Shown here in pieces: positions 17,786-26,136 of a DNA stretch of 64,000 bases (position 1 is its first letter; the number at the start of each line of letters is the position of its first letter). Source of the stretch: Planktothrix sp. PCC 11201. Lineage in GTDB: Bacteria; Cyanobacteriota; Cyanobacteriia; Cyanobacteriales; Microcoleaceae. The stretch spans positions 293,377-357,376 of the forward strand of contig NZ_LT797693.1 in the NCBI RefSeq assembly GCF_900009135.1. Direction: 5' to 3'. The position numbers and the translations under genes are program-made. Below the pieces are notes generated by a model. The model was not told the origin of the DNA and made no database searches. It saw only the letters and a list, made by a program, of their open reading frames with translations.

Positions 17786-18010
17786 TCAGATTAAGATTCG
17801 AGATTGTTCAGTTAAAGGAATACCAATTCCCGATAAGCCTGGTAATAACCAATCAAAAATAACTAAAGTGTATTGTGTCCATTGATTTTCCAAATAATCC
17901 CAAGCTTCCATCTCATCCTGAACCCAATCTACAATATATGCTTTTTGGGTTAATATTCATTTAATGGCTTCCCCTAAATTGGGTTCATCTTCCACTAGCA
18001 AAATTCTCAT
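17786..18010 (-). pseudogene. Broken RppA/NrsR-like response regulator
   Basis: Minus-strand translation from the ATG at 18010 gives MRILLVEDEPNLGEAIK, a TGA stop at codon 18 (17957-17959), then ILTQKAYIVDWVQDEMEAW and YTLVIFDWLLPGLSG before the frame leaves the family and stops at 17786. This is the receiver domain of an OmpR-type regulator with the acidic pair and the phosphoacceptor Asp (FDWLLPG) still recognisable. The rest of the receiver and the whole DNA-binding domain are gone. The closest style is RppA/NrsR, a regulator linked to redox or nickel response in Synechocystis. No kinase partner remains. Confidence 0.8.
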
Positions 18011-18070
18011 GGTTTAAAATCCCTAAAAGGATATAAAATTTCTTCCAGTATAACCCACAAGAACAGTGCT

Positions 18071-18973
18071 ATGATTCGACGACGTTCAACTCCTTGGATT
18101 CATCAACAATCGAGATTTATCATTGCTAGTGTAGCTGCTTTTGGTGCAGTGATTGCCGCCTATTTAACCTTTGTCAAACTGACAGGAGGAAGTGCGGCTT
18201 GTCCGACAACAGGTTGTGATCAAGTTCTGGAAAGTCCTTATGCCATTGTTTTTGGTTTACCTCTACCTCTGTTTGGGTTGGTAGCTTATATTATCATGGC
18301 AGGCATGGCAGTTTCCCCTTGGTTAATTAATTCTGAAACCCAAAAAAAATTAAGAATAAAAACAGAAGATTGGACATGGCTATTGATGTTTGCTCAAGCA
18401 TCTGCCATGATGATTTTCAGTTTTTATCTGATGTATATAATGGCATTTGTCATTAAATCCTTGTGTATCTATTGTACTGCTTCTGCAATTTGTTCTATTA
18501 GTTTATTCGTTTTAGCTTTATTAGGTAAAGATTGGGAAGATCGAGGTCAAATATTTTTTATTGCGGTAGTAGTAGCAATGATTACTTTAATTGGAACCTT
18601 AGCGGTATATGCTCCCATTAATAGCCCTCGTGCCGAAAAAAGCACATTTCAAATTACAACTACCTCTGACCCCGCTAATATTGAACTGGCGGAATATTTA
18701 ACCCAGTCTGGAGCAAAAATGTATGGAGCTTTTTGGTGTGGTCACTGCCATGATCAAAAGCAATTATTTGGTCAACAAGCAGTGGATAAACTGCCTTATA
18801 TTGAGTGTGACAAGGAAGGTAAAAATCCTCAACTTGATTTGTGTAAAGCCAAGAATATTGAATCTTATCCTACTTGGGAAGTTAAGGGTCAGATGTATGC
18901 AGGAGTTCAGAGTTTAGAAAAGTTAGCAAAGGTTTCAGAATATAAGGGATCTCGGACTTTTGGTGTTCGTTAA
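18071..18973 (+). CDS. VKOR-thioredoxin fusion (thylakoid disulfide-forming protein)
   Basis: A 300-residue membrane protein. An N-terminal VKOR domain with four or five transmembrane helices has the loop cysteines Cys44 and Cys49 (ACPTTGCDQVL) and the active-site pair LCIYC. After a last helix (FFIAVVVAMITLIGTLAVY) comes a soluble thioredoxin-like domain with WCGHCH. This is the architecture of cyanobacterial VKOR and plant LTO1, which form disulfides in lumenal or periplasmic proteins and pass electrons to quinone. It is transcribed toward the zinc ATPase gene and away from the broken regulator. Intact and of normal length. Confidence 0.93.
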   Translation: MIRRRSTPWIHQQSRFIIASVAAFGAVIAAYLTFVKLTGGSAACPTTGCDQVLESPYAIVFGLPLPLFGLVAYIIMAGMAVSPWLINSETQKKLRIKTEDWTWLLMFAQASAMMIFSFYLMYIMAFVIKSLCIYCTASAICSISLFVLALLGKDWEDRGQIFFIAVVVAMITLIGTLAVYAPINSPRAEKSTFQITTTSDPANIELAEYLTQSGAKMYGAFWCGHCHDQKQLFGQQAVDKLPYIECDKEGKNPQLDLCKAKNIESYPTWEVKGQMYAGVQSLEKLAKVSEYKGSRTFGVR

Positions 18974-19002
18974 TAGACTCTCAAAACCTAACCCCAAATC
19001 AA

Positions 19003-19055
19003 GTAGAGACGTGCCAAGCGCGAATTGTGCCGTTAGACTGTTGGCGCGTCTTTAC
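19003..19055. repeat. Palindromic repeat, GTAGAGACG family
   Basis: GTAGAGACGTGCCAAGCGC at the left end pairs with GGCGCGTCTTTAC at the right end, with an imperfect middle. It lies between convergent genes, where it could terminate transcription from either side. Related palindromes occur at 28768, 33447 and 52569. Confidence 0.7.
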
Positions 19056-19102
19056 AAGAGTCCCTATCGGGGAAAAAAGCACTCAATATTCAGATCAAAT
19101 TG

Positions 19103-21247
19103 CTACTTGAGGACTCTTGTAGCATTGAAAATTGCCAGTAGCGCCACTCCCACATCGGCAAATACTGCCTCCCACAAGGTGGCAATTCCGATCGCACCCA
19201 AAACAATGAATAATCCTTTAATCGCCATCGCCAATACAATATTTTGCACGACAATTTTGCGAGTCTTTTTAGCGACTTGAATCGCCTCTGCTACTTTAGA
19301 CGGGGCATCGGTCATAATCACCACATCAGCCGTCTCAATAGCCGCATCTGACCCTAATCCTCCCATTGCTATACCCACATCGGCTCTAGCAATTACAGGA
19401 GCATCATTGATACCATCGCCCACAAATGCAACTTTGCCTTTTCCGGCTCCACTCAGCAACTTCTCGATCGCCTCTACTTTTCCTTCGGGTAACAATTCAG
19501 CAATATAGGAATCTAAACCCAGACTTTCTGCTACGCTTTTAGCAACAGCCCGGTTGTCACCCGTAAGCATCATAATTCGCTCGACTCCCACCCTTTTAAG
19601 ATCTTGAATTACCTTAATCGCATCGTCCTTAATTTCATCTGCAATTAAAATGTAGCCCCCATAGCATCCATCAATCGCAACATGAACAACAGTACCCTCT
19701 AAATTGCAGGTATCGTGATCAATATTTTCTCGATGCAAGAGACGATCATTCCCTGCCAAAACCACTTGATTTTTCACTTTTGCCCGAATACCATGACCCG
19801 CAATTTCTTCGTAGTCCGTTACATCCCCGTCATCAATAAGTTGACCGTATGCTTCTCGAATTGACTGTGCTACTGGGTGGTGAGAATGAGATTCCGCTTT
19901 GGCTGCCAACTTCAGTAATTCCGACTCAGAAAAACCGTTTTGAGTTACAATTCTCGTCACTTTAAACACACCTTTGGTCAAGGTTCCAGTTTTATCAAAA
20001 ACAACGGTTTTAACAGCAGTCAAGGTATCCAAAAACGTCGAACCTTTGACCAGAATTCCTCGTTTGGCAGCACCTCCAACACCACCAAAATAGCCCAAGG
20101 GAATACTAATCACCAATCCACAGGGGCAGGAAATAACCAGTAAAATTAGGGCGCGGTAAACCCATTCTGTGGAAGTTGCACCGGGAATAAACAGGGGGGG
20201 TAAAAGGGCTACAGCTAAAGATAAAACGACTACAACGGGGGTATAGTAGCGGGCAAATTGGGTAATAAATTTCTCGGTTTCTGCTTTCTTGCTGGTAGCA
20301 TTTTCAACGAGATCGAGAATTTTGACAATCGAAGATTCCCCAAAAGGTTTGGTAACTTGAATCGTTAAAACACCACTTTGGTTAATCGTCCCTGCTAAGA
20401 CAACCTCTCCAACTTTCACCCGGCGCGGAACAGATTCTCCAGTTAATGCTGAAGTATCAATCTGAGAATTACCTTCGATAATTTCACCATCTAAGGGAAT
20501 CTTTTCTCCGGGTTTGACTAGAATAATATCTCCCACGTTGACGGTTTCTGGGGAGACTTGTTTGACTATTCCATTAACTTTTAGATTGGCAGTGTCCGGG
20601 CGAATTTCCAGCAGAGATTTGATCGTGCGGCGAGAGTGACCCACAGAGTATTCTTGAAACAATTCTCCGATTCGGAAAAACAGCATGACGGCGACCGCCT
20701 CCGGGAGTTGATGAATGGCGATCGCTCCTACCGTCGCAATGGTCATCAAGAAGTTCTCATCAAACACCTGTCCCCTGAGAATATTCCGTCCAGCCGTTTT
20801 CAACACCGACCAACCACTCAGTAAATAAGCGGGGATGAATACGGCATATTCACCCAAGCTGTAGGGCGTATTATGCAGGGGTTTCTCAAAAACTATTCCT
20901 AAAACAAGTAATGTGATTACTGCCAACACCGAGGGAAGTTCCCGTTTTAGGTTAAACTCCCCTGAACCGTGATTATGCTCGTGGTTATGGTCATGGTAGT
21001 GAGTCTCTAAATGAGATTCTGGGCTGATGATGGTGAAGCCCAGAGAGATGACGCGATCGCAGATTTCCTGTTCATTCACCTGCTTTGGGTCATACATCAC
21101 CCTTAAGCGTTCCGTCGCAACACTGACGGATATTTCTGCCACACCTGGTATTTTCCCAACACCTACTTCGATCTTAGTGGCACAGCTACCGCAATCCATA
21201 CCGCCGATCTGCATCTGTTGAGTTTTAAGGGAAGGAGTCTGAGTCAT
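19103..21247 (-). CDS. ziaA: Zinc/cadmium-type P1B efflux ATPase
   Basis: A 714-residue heavy-metal P-type ATPase of normal length. The N-terminal HMA domain has GGMDCGSC (Cys19, Cys22), followed by a His-rich linker (HYHDHNHEHNHG, about 82-93). Eight transmembrane segments are expected; the CPC motif is in VISCPCGLVISIP. Phosphorylation motif is DKTGTLTKG, the actuator has TGESVPR and the nucleotide domain ends GDGINDAPVIARADVG. CPC plus the His-rich linker suggests Zn(II), possibly Cd(II) or Co(II), as in Synechocystis ZiaA. It is divergent from an SmtB-type regulator, with a 12-2-12 operator in the shared interval, so it is probably derepressed by zinc. It should sit in the plasma membrane and export metal to the periplasm. 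Confidence 0.93.
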   Translation of the reverse strand: MTQTPSLKTQQMQIGGMDCGSCATKIEVGVGKIPGVAEISVSVATERLRVMYDPKQVNEQEICDRVISLGFTIISPESHLETHYHDHNHEHNHGSGEFNLKRELPSVLAVITLLVLGIVFEKPLHNTPYSLGEYAVFIPAYLLSGWSVLKTAGRNILRGQVFDENFLMTIATVGAIAIHQLPEAVAVMLFFRIGELFQEYSVGHSRRTIKSLLEIRPDTANLKVNGIVKQVSPETVNVGDIILVKPGEKIPLDGEIIEGNSQIDTSALTGESVPRRVKVGEVVLAGTINQSGVLTIQVTKPFGESSIVKILDLVENATSKKAETEKFITQFARYYTPVVVVLSLAVALLPPLFIPGATSTEWVYRALILLVISCPCGLVISIPLGYFGGVGGAAKRGILVKGSTFLDTLTAVKTVVFDKTGTLTKGVFKVTRIVTQNGFSESELLKLAAKAESHSHHPVAQSIREAYGQLIDDGDVTDYEEIAGHGIRAKVKNQVVLAGNDRLLHRENIDHDTCNLEGTVVHVAIDGCYGGYILIADEIKDDAIKVIQDLKRVGVERIMMLTGDNRAVAKSVAESLGLDSYIAELLPEGKVEAIEKLLSGAGKGKVAFVGDGINDAPVIARADVGIAMGGLGSDAAIETADVVIMTDAPSKVAEAIQVAKKTRKIVVQNIVLAMAIKGLFIVLGAIGIATLWEAVFADVGVALLAIFNATRVLK

Positions 21248-21299
21248 TGCTCATTTGCTGAATAGATCGTAATTACCAGCATTGTAATCCAATTCATGA

Positions 21300-21325
21300 A
21301 ATATATGAGCAGTTGTTCAGTTATT
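21300..21325. promoter_or_regulatory. SmtB/ZiaR-type 12-2-12 operator
   Basis: AATATATGAGCA, a GT spacer and TGTTCAGTTATT form an imperfect inverted repeat with the ATGA(A/G)CA-2-TGTTCA core known for SmtB-family repressors. It lies between the divergent zinc ATPase gene and its ArsR/SmtB regulator gene, 37 bp before the regulator start, and could control both. Confidence 0.8.
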
Positions 21326-21361
21326 AAAATGATTCTCATTCTATGTTTATACTGAAGGTGT

Positions 21362-21760
21362 ATGAACAAACCCAACCCTTTACAAAAGTCACTATCCCAG
21401 GAGTCGGACGCACCAAGTTGTGAGTCTCACCTGGTCAATTTAGACAACGTGCGCTCCTTACAGCCAGAAATCTTGCCACTTGAGGAAGCACAGCGCATGG
21501 CGGAATTTTTTGGCGTACTTGCCGATCCGAGCCGTCTGCGTCTCCTCTCTTGCTTGGCAAAGCAGGAGTTATGTGTTTGTGACTTAGCGGCTAGCTTAAG
21601 GATCAGTGAATCTGCCGTTTCTCATCAGTTGCGCCTCCTGCGAACCTTGCGCTTGGTTAAGCATCGCAAAGAGGGTCGTAACGTCTATTACAGCTTGGCA
21701 GATAGGCACGTTATCAATCTGTACCGTGAAGTTGCAGAACATCTAGGTGGGACAAAATAA
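21362..21760 (+). CDS. ziaR: ArsR/SmtB-family zinc-responsive repressor
   Basis: A 132-residue winged-helix repressor. Helix 3 metal cysteines Cys71 and Cys73 occur in ELCVCDL, and the DNA-recognition helix is SESAVSHQLRLLRTL. The alpha-5 metal site keeps Asp114, His116 and His127, but the position matching SmtB Glu120 is Gly130. N-terminal Cys20 and His23 could add ligands, as in ZiaR. It is predicted to bind the 12-2-12 operator 37 bp upstream without metal and release it with zinc. The overall match to Synechocystis ZiaR, including residue numbering, and the divergent efflux ATPase support the name. Confidence 0.9.
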   Translation: MNKPNPLQKSLSQESDAPSCESHLVNLDNVRSLQPEILPLEEAQRMAEFFGVLADPSRLRLLSCLAKQELCVCDLAASLRISESAVSHQLRLLRTLRLVKHRKEGRNVYYSLADRHVINLYREVAEHLGGTK

Positions 21761-21795
21761 CCCTAAGTAAATTAGTGATGTTTACCTCAAATTTA

Positions 21796-22692
21796 CTAAT
21801 CAGATATTCTGACACCTGCCCCGACAATCCAATCTAATAAAATAGGATTAACTAATTCTGGGGCTTCATCTTGGGGACAATGACCCACACCTTCTAATCG
21901 AATAAATTGTTTTACCGTCGAATAGTGTTGAAATTGTTCAGCAATTTCTATCGGTTCCCAAGGGTCATTCGTTCCCCATAATATTATCGCTAAACAGGGT
22001 AATTTTGGCAATAAATCCTCCGGCAATGGCCCTTGGGAATAGCGAGTAAAGGCGGCGAAAACCTCAACCGCTCCTTGATCTTGGGCAGGTTTTAATAACA
22101 TTTCTACTAATTCATCCGTAACAGCTTCATCCCGTTTATAGGCTTGTAATAATACTTTTTTAACGGTTTTTGGGGTAGCTAAAAGATTAAAAAAAAATTG
22201 ATTAAACCAGGAATACTTTAATAACTCCTGAACCACACTGGAGCCATAATTTCGATACCAAGGAAGTTCGGAGCGTTTGCGATCGTGTAATAATCTTAAA
22301 GAACAGTTTAATAAAGCAATTTCTCGAACAATATCAGGATAATCAATAGCCGCCTGCATCACTGCAATACAACCAATGGAATTTCCTACTAAAAACGCAG
22401 ATTCTTGAACAATTTCTCGACAAAAATCAGCGATTTGTTCTCCCCAAGTTTCAAAGGTATAACCCATTTCTGGACTCGGTTTCGGTTTCGCTGACCCCCC
22501 AAACCCAATTAAATCTAAAGCAAAGACTCGACAATGTTTTGCCAATTCAGGAATATTTTTTCGCCAATGACCCCAAGATGCCCCAAACCCATGAATTAAA
22601 ACCACCGCCGGGCCATTATTACCTTCGCTGACATAACAAATCGGGTATCCTTTCCAAATCCAAGTTTGTGGTACAGATGAAGTAGTTAACAT
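21796..22692 (-). CDS. Alpha/beta hydrolase
   Basis: A 298-residue alpha/beta-hydrolase. The oxyanion region is VVLIHGFGASWGHWRK, the nucleophile elbow is VGNSIGC, the acid is in WGTNDPWEP and the histidine in EGVGHCPQDEAPE, so the triad is complete. The alternative LIGFGGSAKP motif and a cap of about 80 residues place it among the cyanobacterial and plastid hydrolases related to haloperoxidases or pheophytinases. The substrate cannot be told from the sequence. No signal peptide. It is convergent with the SmtB-type gene with a 35-bp gap. Confidence 0.85.
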   Translation of the reverse strand: MLTTSSVPQTWIWKGYPICYVSEGNNGPAVVLIHGFGASWGHWRKNIPELAKHCRVFALDLIGFGGSAKPKPSPEMGYTFETWGEQIADFCREIVQESAFLVGNSIGCIAVMQAAIDYPDIVREIALLNCSLRLLHDRKRSELPWYRNYGSSVVQELLKYSWFNQFFFNLLATPKTVKKVLLQAYKRDEAVTDELVEMLLKPAQDQGAVEVFAAFTRYSQGPLPEDLLPKLPCLAIILWGTNDPWEPIEIAEQFQHYSTVKQFIRLEGVGHCPQDEAPELVNPILLDWIVGAGVRISD

Positions 22693-22889
22693 GAGTTTAA
22701 GGGAATAGGGATCACGGATTTAAGAGGATTTCACGGATTTTAATTTGTGTTAATCTGCGTCATCTTTTTAAATGCGTGATCGGTAATGGGTAAGGGGATT
22801 GATTTTTTAACTGTTATAATAATAGCAATAAATTATTCTATTTTCTAATTCTGTGTCAAAATTAAAAGTTGTTAGTTTCCTAAATTAAA

Positions 22890-23810
22890 ATGACATCAAC
22901 TCTCCCTCAGACTACGACTATAGACTTTCTGGGTTCGGAAATTGTCCCGGAATATGAAACCGCTAAGGTTGTGATTTTACCGATTCCCTATGAAGCCACA
23001 ACCAGCTATAGAAAAGGATGCGAGAACGGCCCTGATGCGCTGTTAGAGGCTTCCCATCAGTTAGAATGTTATGATGAAGAACTAGACAGGGAAATCTGTT
23101 TTGATGCGGGAATTTTTACCCATGCTCCGATTGCAGATACTCGCCATGGAAAGACAGTTTCAGACACAGAAATGTTGCGGGTAACCCAAGAAACCCTCCA
23201 GTCTTTAATTGAACAGAAAAAATTTGTGATTTCCATTGGGGGAGAACACAGTATTACCGAAGGAGTGGTACAGGGATATCGTCAAGTCTATCAAGAATCT
23301 TTTACTGTAGTTCAAATTGATGCCCATGGGGACTTAAGGCATGAATATCAGGATACAATTCATAGTCATGCCTGTGTTATGCGTCGAATTGTGAATATGG
23401 GATTACCGACGGTACAAGTGGGAATTAGAGCCATTTGTCAAGAGGAAGCTGACTTAATTAAAGAGAAAAATTTAACGGTTTTTCGGGCGAGAGAAATGGC
23501 ATTTAATCTGGATTGGATTGAAAAAGCGATCGCCAGTATTCCCACCGAAAAAGTCTTTTTAACTATTGATGTTGATGGCATTGATCCGAGTTTAATTCCT
23601 GGGGTGGGAACTCCCGAACCCGGGGGATTAAATTGGTATTCTACCCTAACCTTTTTACGCCGTCTATTTGAATCTAAAGATGTAATTGGGTGTGATGTAA
23701 TGGAACTAGCTCCCGTGGTTGATTCAGTGGTTTCTGAATTTACCGTTGCTAAATTAACCTATAAATTAATTGGCTATCAAACTTTAGCCAAAGGATGGAT
23801 TAAGGATTAA
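22890..23810 (+). CDS. speB: Agmatinase-type ureohydrolase
   Basis: A 306-residue ureohydrolase. Manganese ligands sit in SIGGEHSITEG, QIDAHGDLRHEY and TIDVDGIDPSLIPG, and the C-terminal catalytic region has GCDVMELAPVVD. The size and the TTSYRKGCENGPDALLEAS N-terminus fit agmatinase (agmatine to putrescine and urea). Closely related cyanobacterial proteins include guanidine hydrolases, so exact substrate is not certain; length and lack of long insertions favour the agmatinase group. It has no operon partners on its strand. Confidence 0.85.
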   Translation: MTSTLPQTTTIDFLGSEIVPEYETAKVVILPIPYEATTSYRKGCENGPDALLEASHQLECYDEELDREICFDAGIFTHAPIADTRHGKTVSDTEMLRVTQETLQSLIEQKKFVISIGGEHSITEGVVQGYRQVYQESFTVVQIDAHGDLRHEYQDTIHSHACVMRRIVNMGLPTVQVGIRAICQEEADLIKEKNLTVFRAREMAFNLDWIEKAIASIPTEKVFLTIDVDGIDPSLIPGVGTPEPGGLNWYSTLTFLRRLFESKDVIGCDVMELAPVVDSVVSEFTVAKLTYKLIGYQTLAKGWIKD

Positions 23811-23974
23811 AAATTAAGGTTTGATGGTTGAGGGTTGAGGGGAGCCAAAGCGGGTGAGCTTCAGCCCAAAATCCCTAATAATAGCAGTCGCGCAACCCTG
23901 ATATTTGACAAAGACCGATCTAGTAAACCAGACGATGAAGTCTTCTACCTCTAGTTGCTTTTCCCTGCTACACC

Positions 23975-25042
23975 TTAAGCGATTGACACCGTTGATGAAT
24001 CAAACAGATAGTCCGTTTCCACCAAATCCCAAGCTTTACCATCTAATGCCATTTGTTCAATTAAACTGGCCAGACGTAAGGCTTTTAAGGCTTGTTCTCC
24101 ACCCACGGATGGTTGATTTCCACCCCGAACACAACTGACAAAATGTTCTAATTCAGCGTGTAGGGGTTCAATATTACTGGTATGAACTTTTTGAATTAAC
24201 CCATCTTGACGATAGAGAACTTGACCATAATCCGTAACATAATTAGCCGTGGTTTGTCGATGAATTAAAATTTCATTATTGAGAAAATCGGCTTCAGTTA
24301 AGGAATTTTTGCAATGGGCAACAATAGAACGTAATTTGCGATGGGTGACTTTACTGCTAATTAAATTGGCGATCACGCCATTAGCAAAACCAAGGGTAGC
24401 GGTCACATAATCTAAATAGCCAGAGTCCGAAGCCCGACTACCACTAGCCGTTAATTTAACAACGGGAGCAGCCACTAGATCTAACATCAAATCAATATCA
24501 TGAATCATTAGATCTAAGACCACCGAAACATCATTAGCTCGGTTAGAATAGGGACTCATCCGACGGGCTTCTAAGGCTAAAACTTCCTCCGTTTTTAAAA
24601 CTTTACTAAATTCTTGAAAAGCGGGATTAAACCGTTCAATATGACCCACTTGCAAAATTCGTTGATAATCCGCCGCCGCATTGACTAATAATTCAGCCTC
24701 ACCAATACTTGCAGCAATGGGTTTTTCAATTAAGACATGAACCCCGGCTTGTAAACAGGCCATCCCCACAGGATAGTGTAACCGGGTGGGAACTGCGATA
24801 CAAACGGCATCTACTAAGGGTAAAAGGTCTCGATAATCTTCAAAAAACCTCACTCGGTACTTACTCGCCGTATCGAGTCCCCGTTCAACACTGAGGTCGG
24901 AAACTCCCACAAGTTCCACGTCCTTAAGCATACTCAAAACCCGGGTATGATGCTGCCCCATATTACCGACACCGATCACACCAACTTGAATCGGGTCAAG
25001 GTAATTTCTTCCAGCCATAGCATTTGAATATCCAAGGGACAT
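23975..25042 (-). CDS. Gfo/Idh/MocA-family oxidoreductase
   Basis: I place the start at the ATG at 25042 (MSLGYSNAMAGRNYL), which has AGGAG about 11 bases upstream; a GTG at 25132 would add 30 residues of unlikely sequence. The dinucleotide fold begins QVGVIGVGNMGQHHTRVL, the catalytic region has HVLIEKPIA (the EKP motif) and GHIERFNPAFQEF. The C-terminal domain carries HDIDLMLDL. Family members oxidise sugars, UDP-sugars or inositols with NAD(P). This form resembles UDP-N-acetylglucosamine 3-dehydrogenase-like enzymes, but the substrate is uncertain. No biosynthetic neighbours help. Confidence 0.8.
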   Translation of the reverse strand: MSLGYSNAMAGRNYLDPIQVGVIGVGNMGQHHTRVLSMLKDVELVGVSDLSVERGLDTASKYRVRFFEDYRDLLPLVDAVCIAVPTRLHYPVGMACLQAGVHVLIEKPIAASIGEAELLVNAAADYQRILQVGHIERFNPAFQEFSKVLKTEEVLALEARRMSPYSNRANDVSVVLDLMIHDIDLMLDLVAAPVVKLTASGSRASDSGYLDYVTATLGFANGVIANLISSKVTHRKLRSIVAHCKNSLTEADFLNNEILIHRQTTANYVTDYGQVLYRQDGLIQKVHTSNIEPLHAELEHFVSCVRGGNQPSVGGEQALKALRLASLIEQMALDGKAWDLVETDYLFDSSTVSIA

Positions 25043-25454
25043 CCTATTTTGCACTCCTCTACTCTCCTCCACCACAGAAATTAAGCCCATAGGCTGTCCA
25101 TCAGCAGTGTAAATCCATCCAGATACTATCACAGCCTTGGATTTTGTAAAGAAATTTTAATTAGGGGTGGGCGGTTGGGGTTTGAGCCAGGAAGGACGCA
25201 CTCCCCCTGCCTCCCCTACTCCCCCTGCTTACCACCCAATATTGTCTTTACTTATTGTTACAAAAAGAGATTTTTCTGAAAATGGTATTTACTAAAGATC
25301 CAGTTTATTTTATAATTTGTTTAGCTTTAATCCAAAATTAATGCCTAACCCCTCCTTAATTGAGTCAAAGGTTAGGGAAATTTCAGCGATGAAATTAATA
25401 ACAGGGTTAAGTATAAATCAAGAATTCACCCTGTAAAAAAACTAGGTATTTATC
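25043..25454. other. Intergenic region before NRPI-motif gene
   Basis: No gene seen apart from the weak 30-codon upstream extension of the oxidoreductase. A pyrimidine-rich stretch occurs at 25200-25230 (CTCCCCCTGCC-type), and an inverted repeat CCTAACC (25344-25350) / GGTTAGG (25370-25376) lies 78 bases before the next gene. It may be an operator, leader hairpin or terminator. Confidence 0.5.
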
Positions 25455-25940
25455 ATGACAGTTAGCTCATCTACACCAAAAAGGGGGGATGCTGGGAAGC
25501 GAACCAGTGGAACAGCAAACTCAAATCAAGATAATAAAACTGAAGCGGATCAGCTTAAAGTAGATTCTGTTGAAAACGAACCAACCCCAAATATGAGCCA
25601 AGAAACCAAGTTAGATATTGTGGACAAACCTGCAAAAAAAGGCTCTGAAGCCAATACTGCACCCACTCAAATTCAAGTCGCTTCAATGGCGACATTTATG
25701 AATCGTCCAATTGAACATAGCCATCTTGAAATTTCAGGAATGCTGTCACCAAGACGTCCTATTTTTAAAGCGAATAGTGCTAGTAATGTAGCCTTTATTC
25801 ATTTAGAAGATGCGGTGGGAGCTTTAGCTAATCGCCCCATTGAAGTCAGTCATTTACAAATTACTTCAATGATCATGAACCGTCCTATTGCCACTAATGA
25901 TGTTGATGATCCCTTCACTTTAATGGGATTTCTGGATTAA
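25455..25940 (+). CDS. NRPI-motif protein of unknown function
   Basis: A 161-residue protein with two parts. Residues 1-75 are hydrophilic and disordered in style (many Ser, Thr, Lys, Asp, Asn). The rest holds repeats of the pattern NRPIexSHLxIxxM: MNRPIEHSHLEISGM, a degenerate RRPIFKAN, ANRPIEVSHLQITSM and MNRPIATNDVDDP, ending with TLMGFLD. I recall similar NRPI/NRPV repeats ending in DD..LMGFLD in other cyanobacterial hypothetical proteins, but know of no function. No signal peptide, membrane segment or catalytic motif. It is preceded by a 400-bp intergenic region with an inverted repeat and is monocistronic. Confidence 0.7.
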   Translation: MTVSSSTPKRGDAGKRTSGTANSNQDNKTEADQLKVDSVENEPTPNMSQETKLDIVDKPAKKGSEANTAPTQIQVASMATFMNRPIEHSHLEISGMLSPRRPIFKANSASNVAFIHLEDAVGALANRPIEVSHLQITSMIMNRPIATNDVDDPFTLMGFLD

Positions 25941-26044
25941 ACACCAAATTGAATCATTTTTCATAGAAATCGGGTTTCTGAACCAAGGCTTATGTTTTAA
26001 TTCATGAGTTAGATAGTGGAAATCCGATTTATTTTGTAAGGAAA

Positions 26045-26106
26045 GTTGGGCAGGTTTAGAAAGGTTATGGGTGGGAAGCATAGATTTTTACCGAACCTGC
26101 CCCTAC
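26045..26106. repeat. Palindromic repeat, GGGCGGGTT family (divergent copy)
   Basis: GTTGGGCAGGTT pairs with AACCTGCCCCTAC at the right end; 62 bp in total, the same size as the copies at 43607 and 48677. It lies between convergent genes. Confidence 0.65.
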
Positions 26107-26136
26107 AGAGCATTATAGATTAGTTTAGATAAGTTT

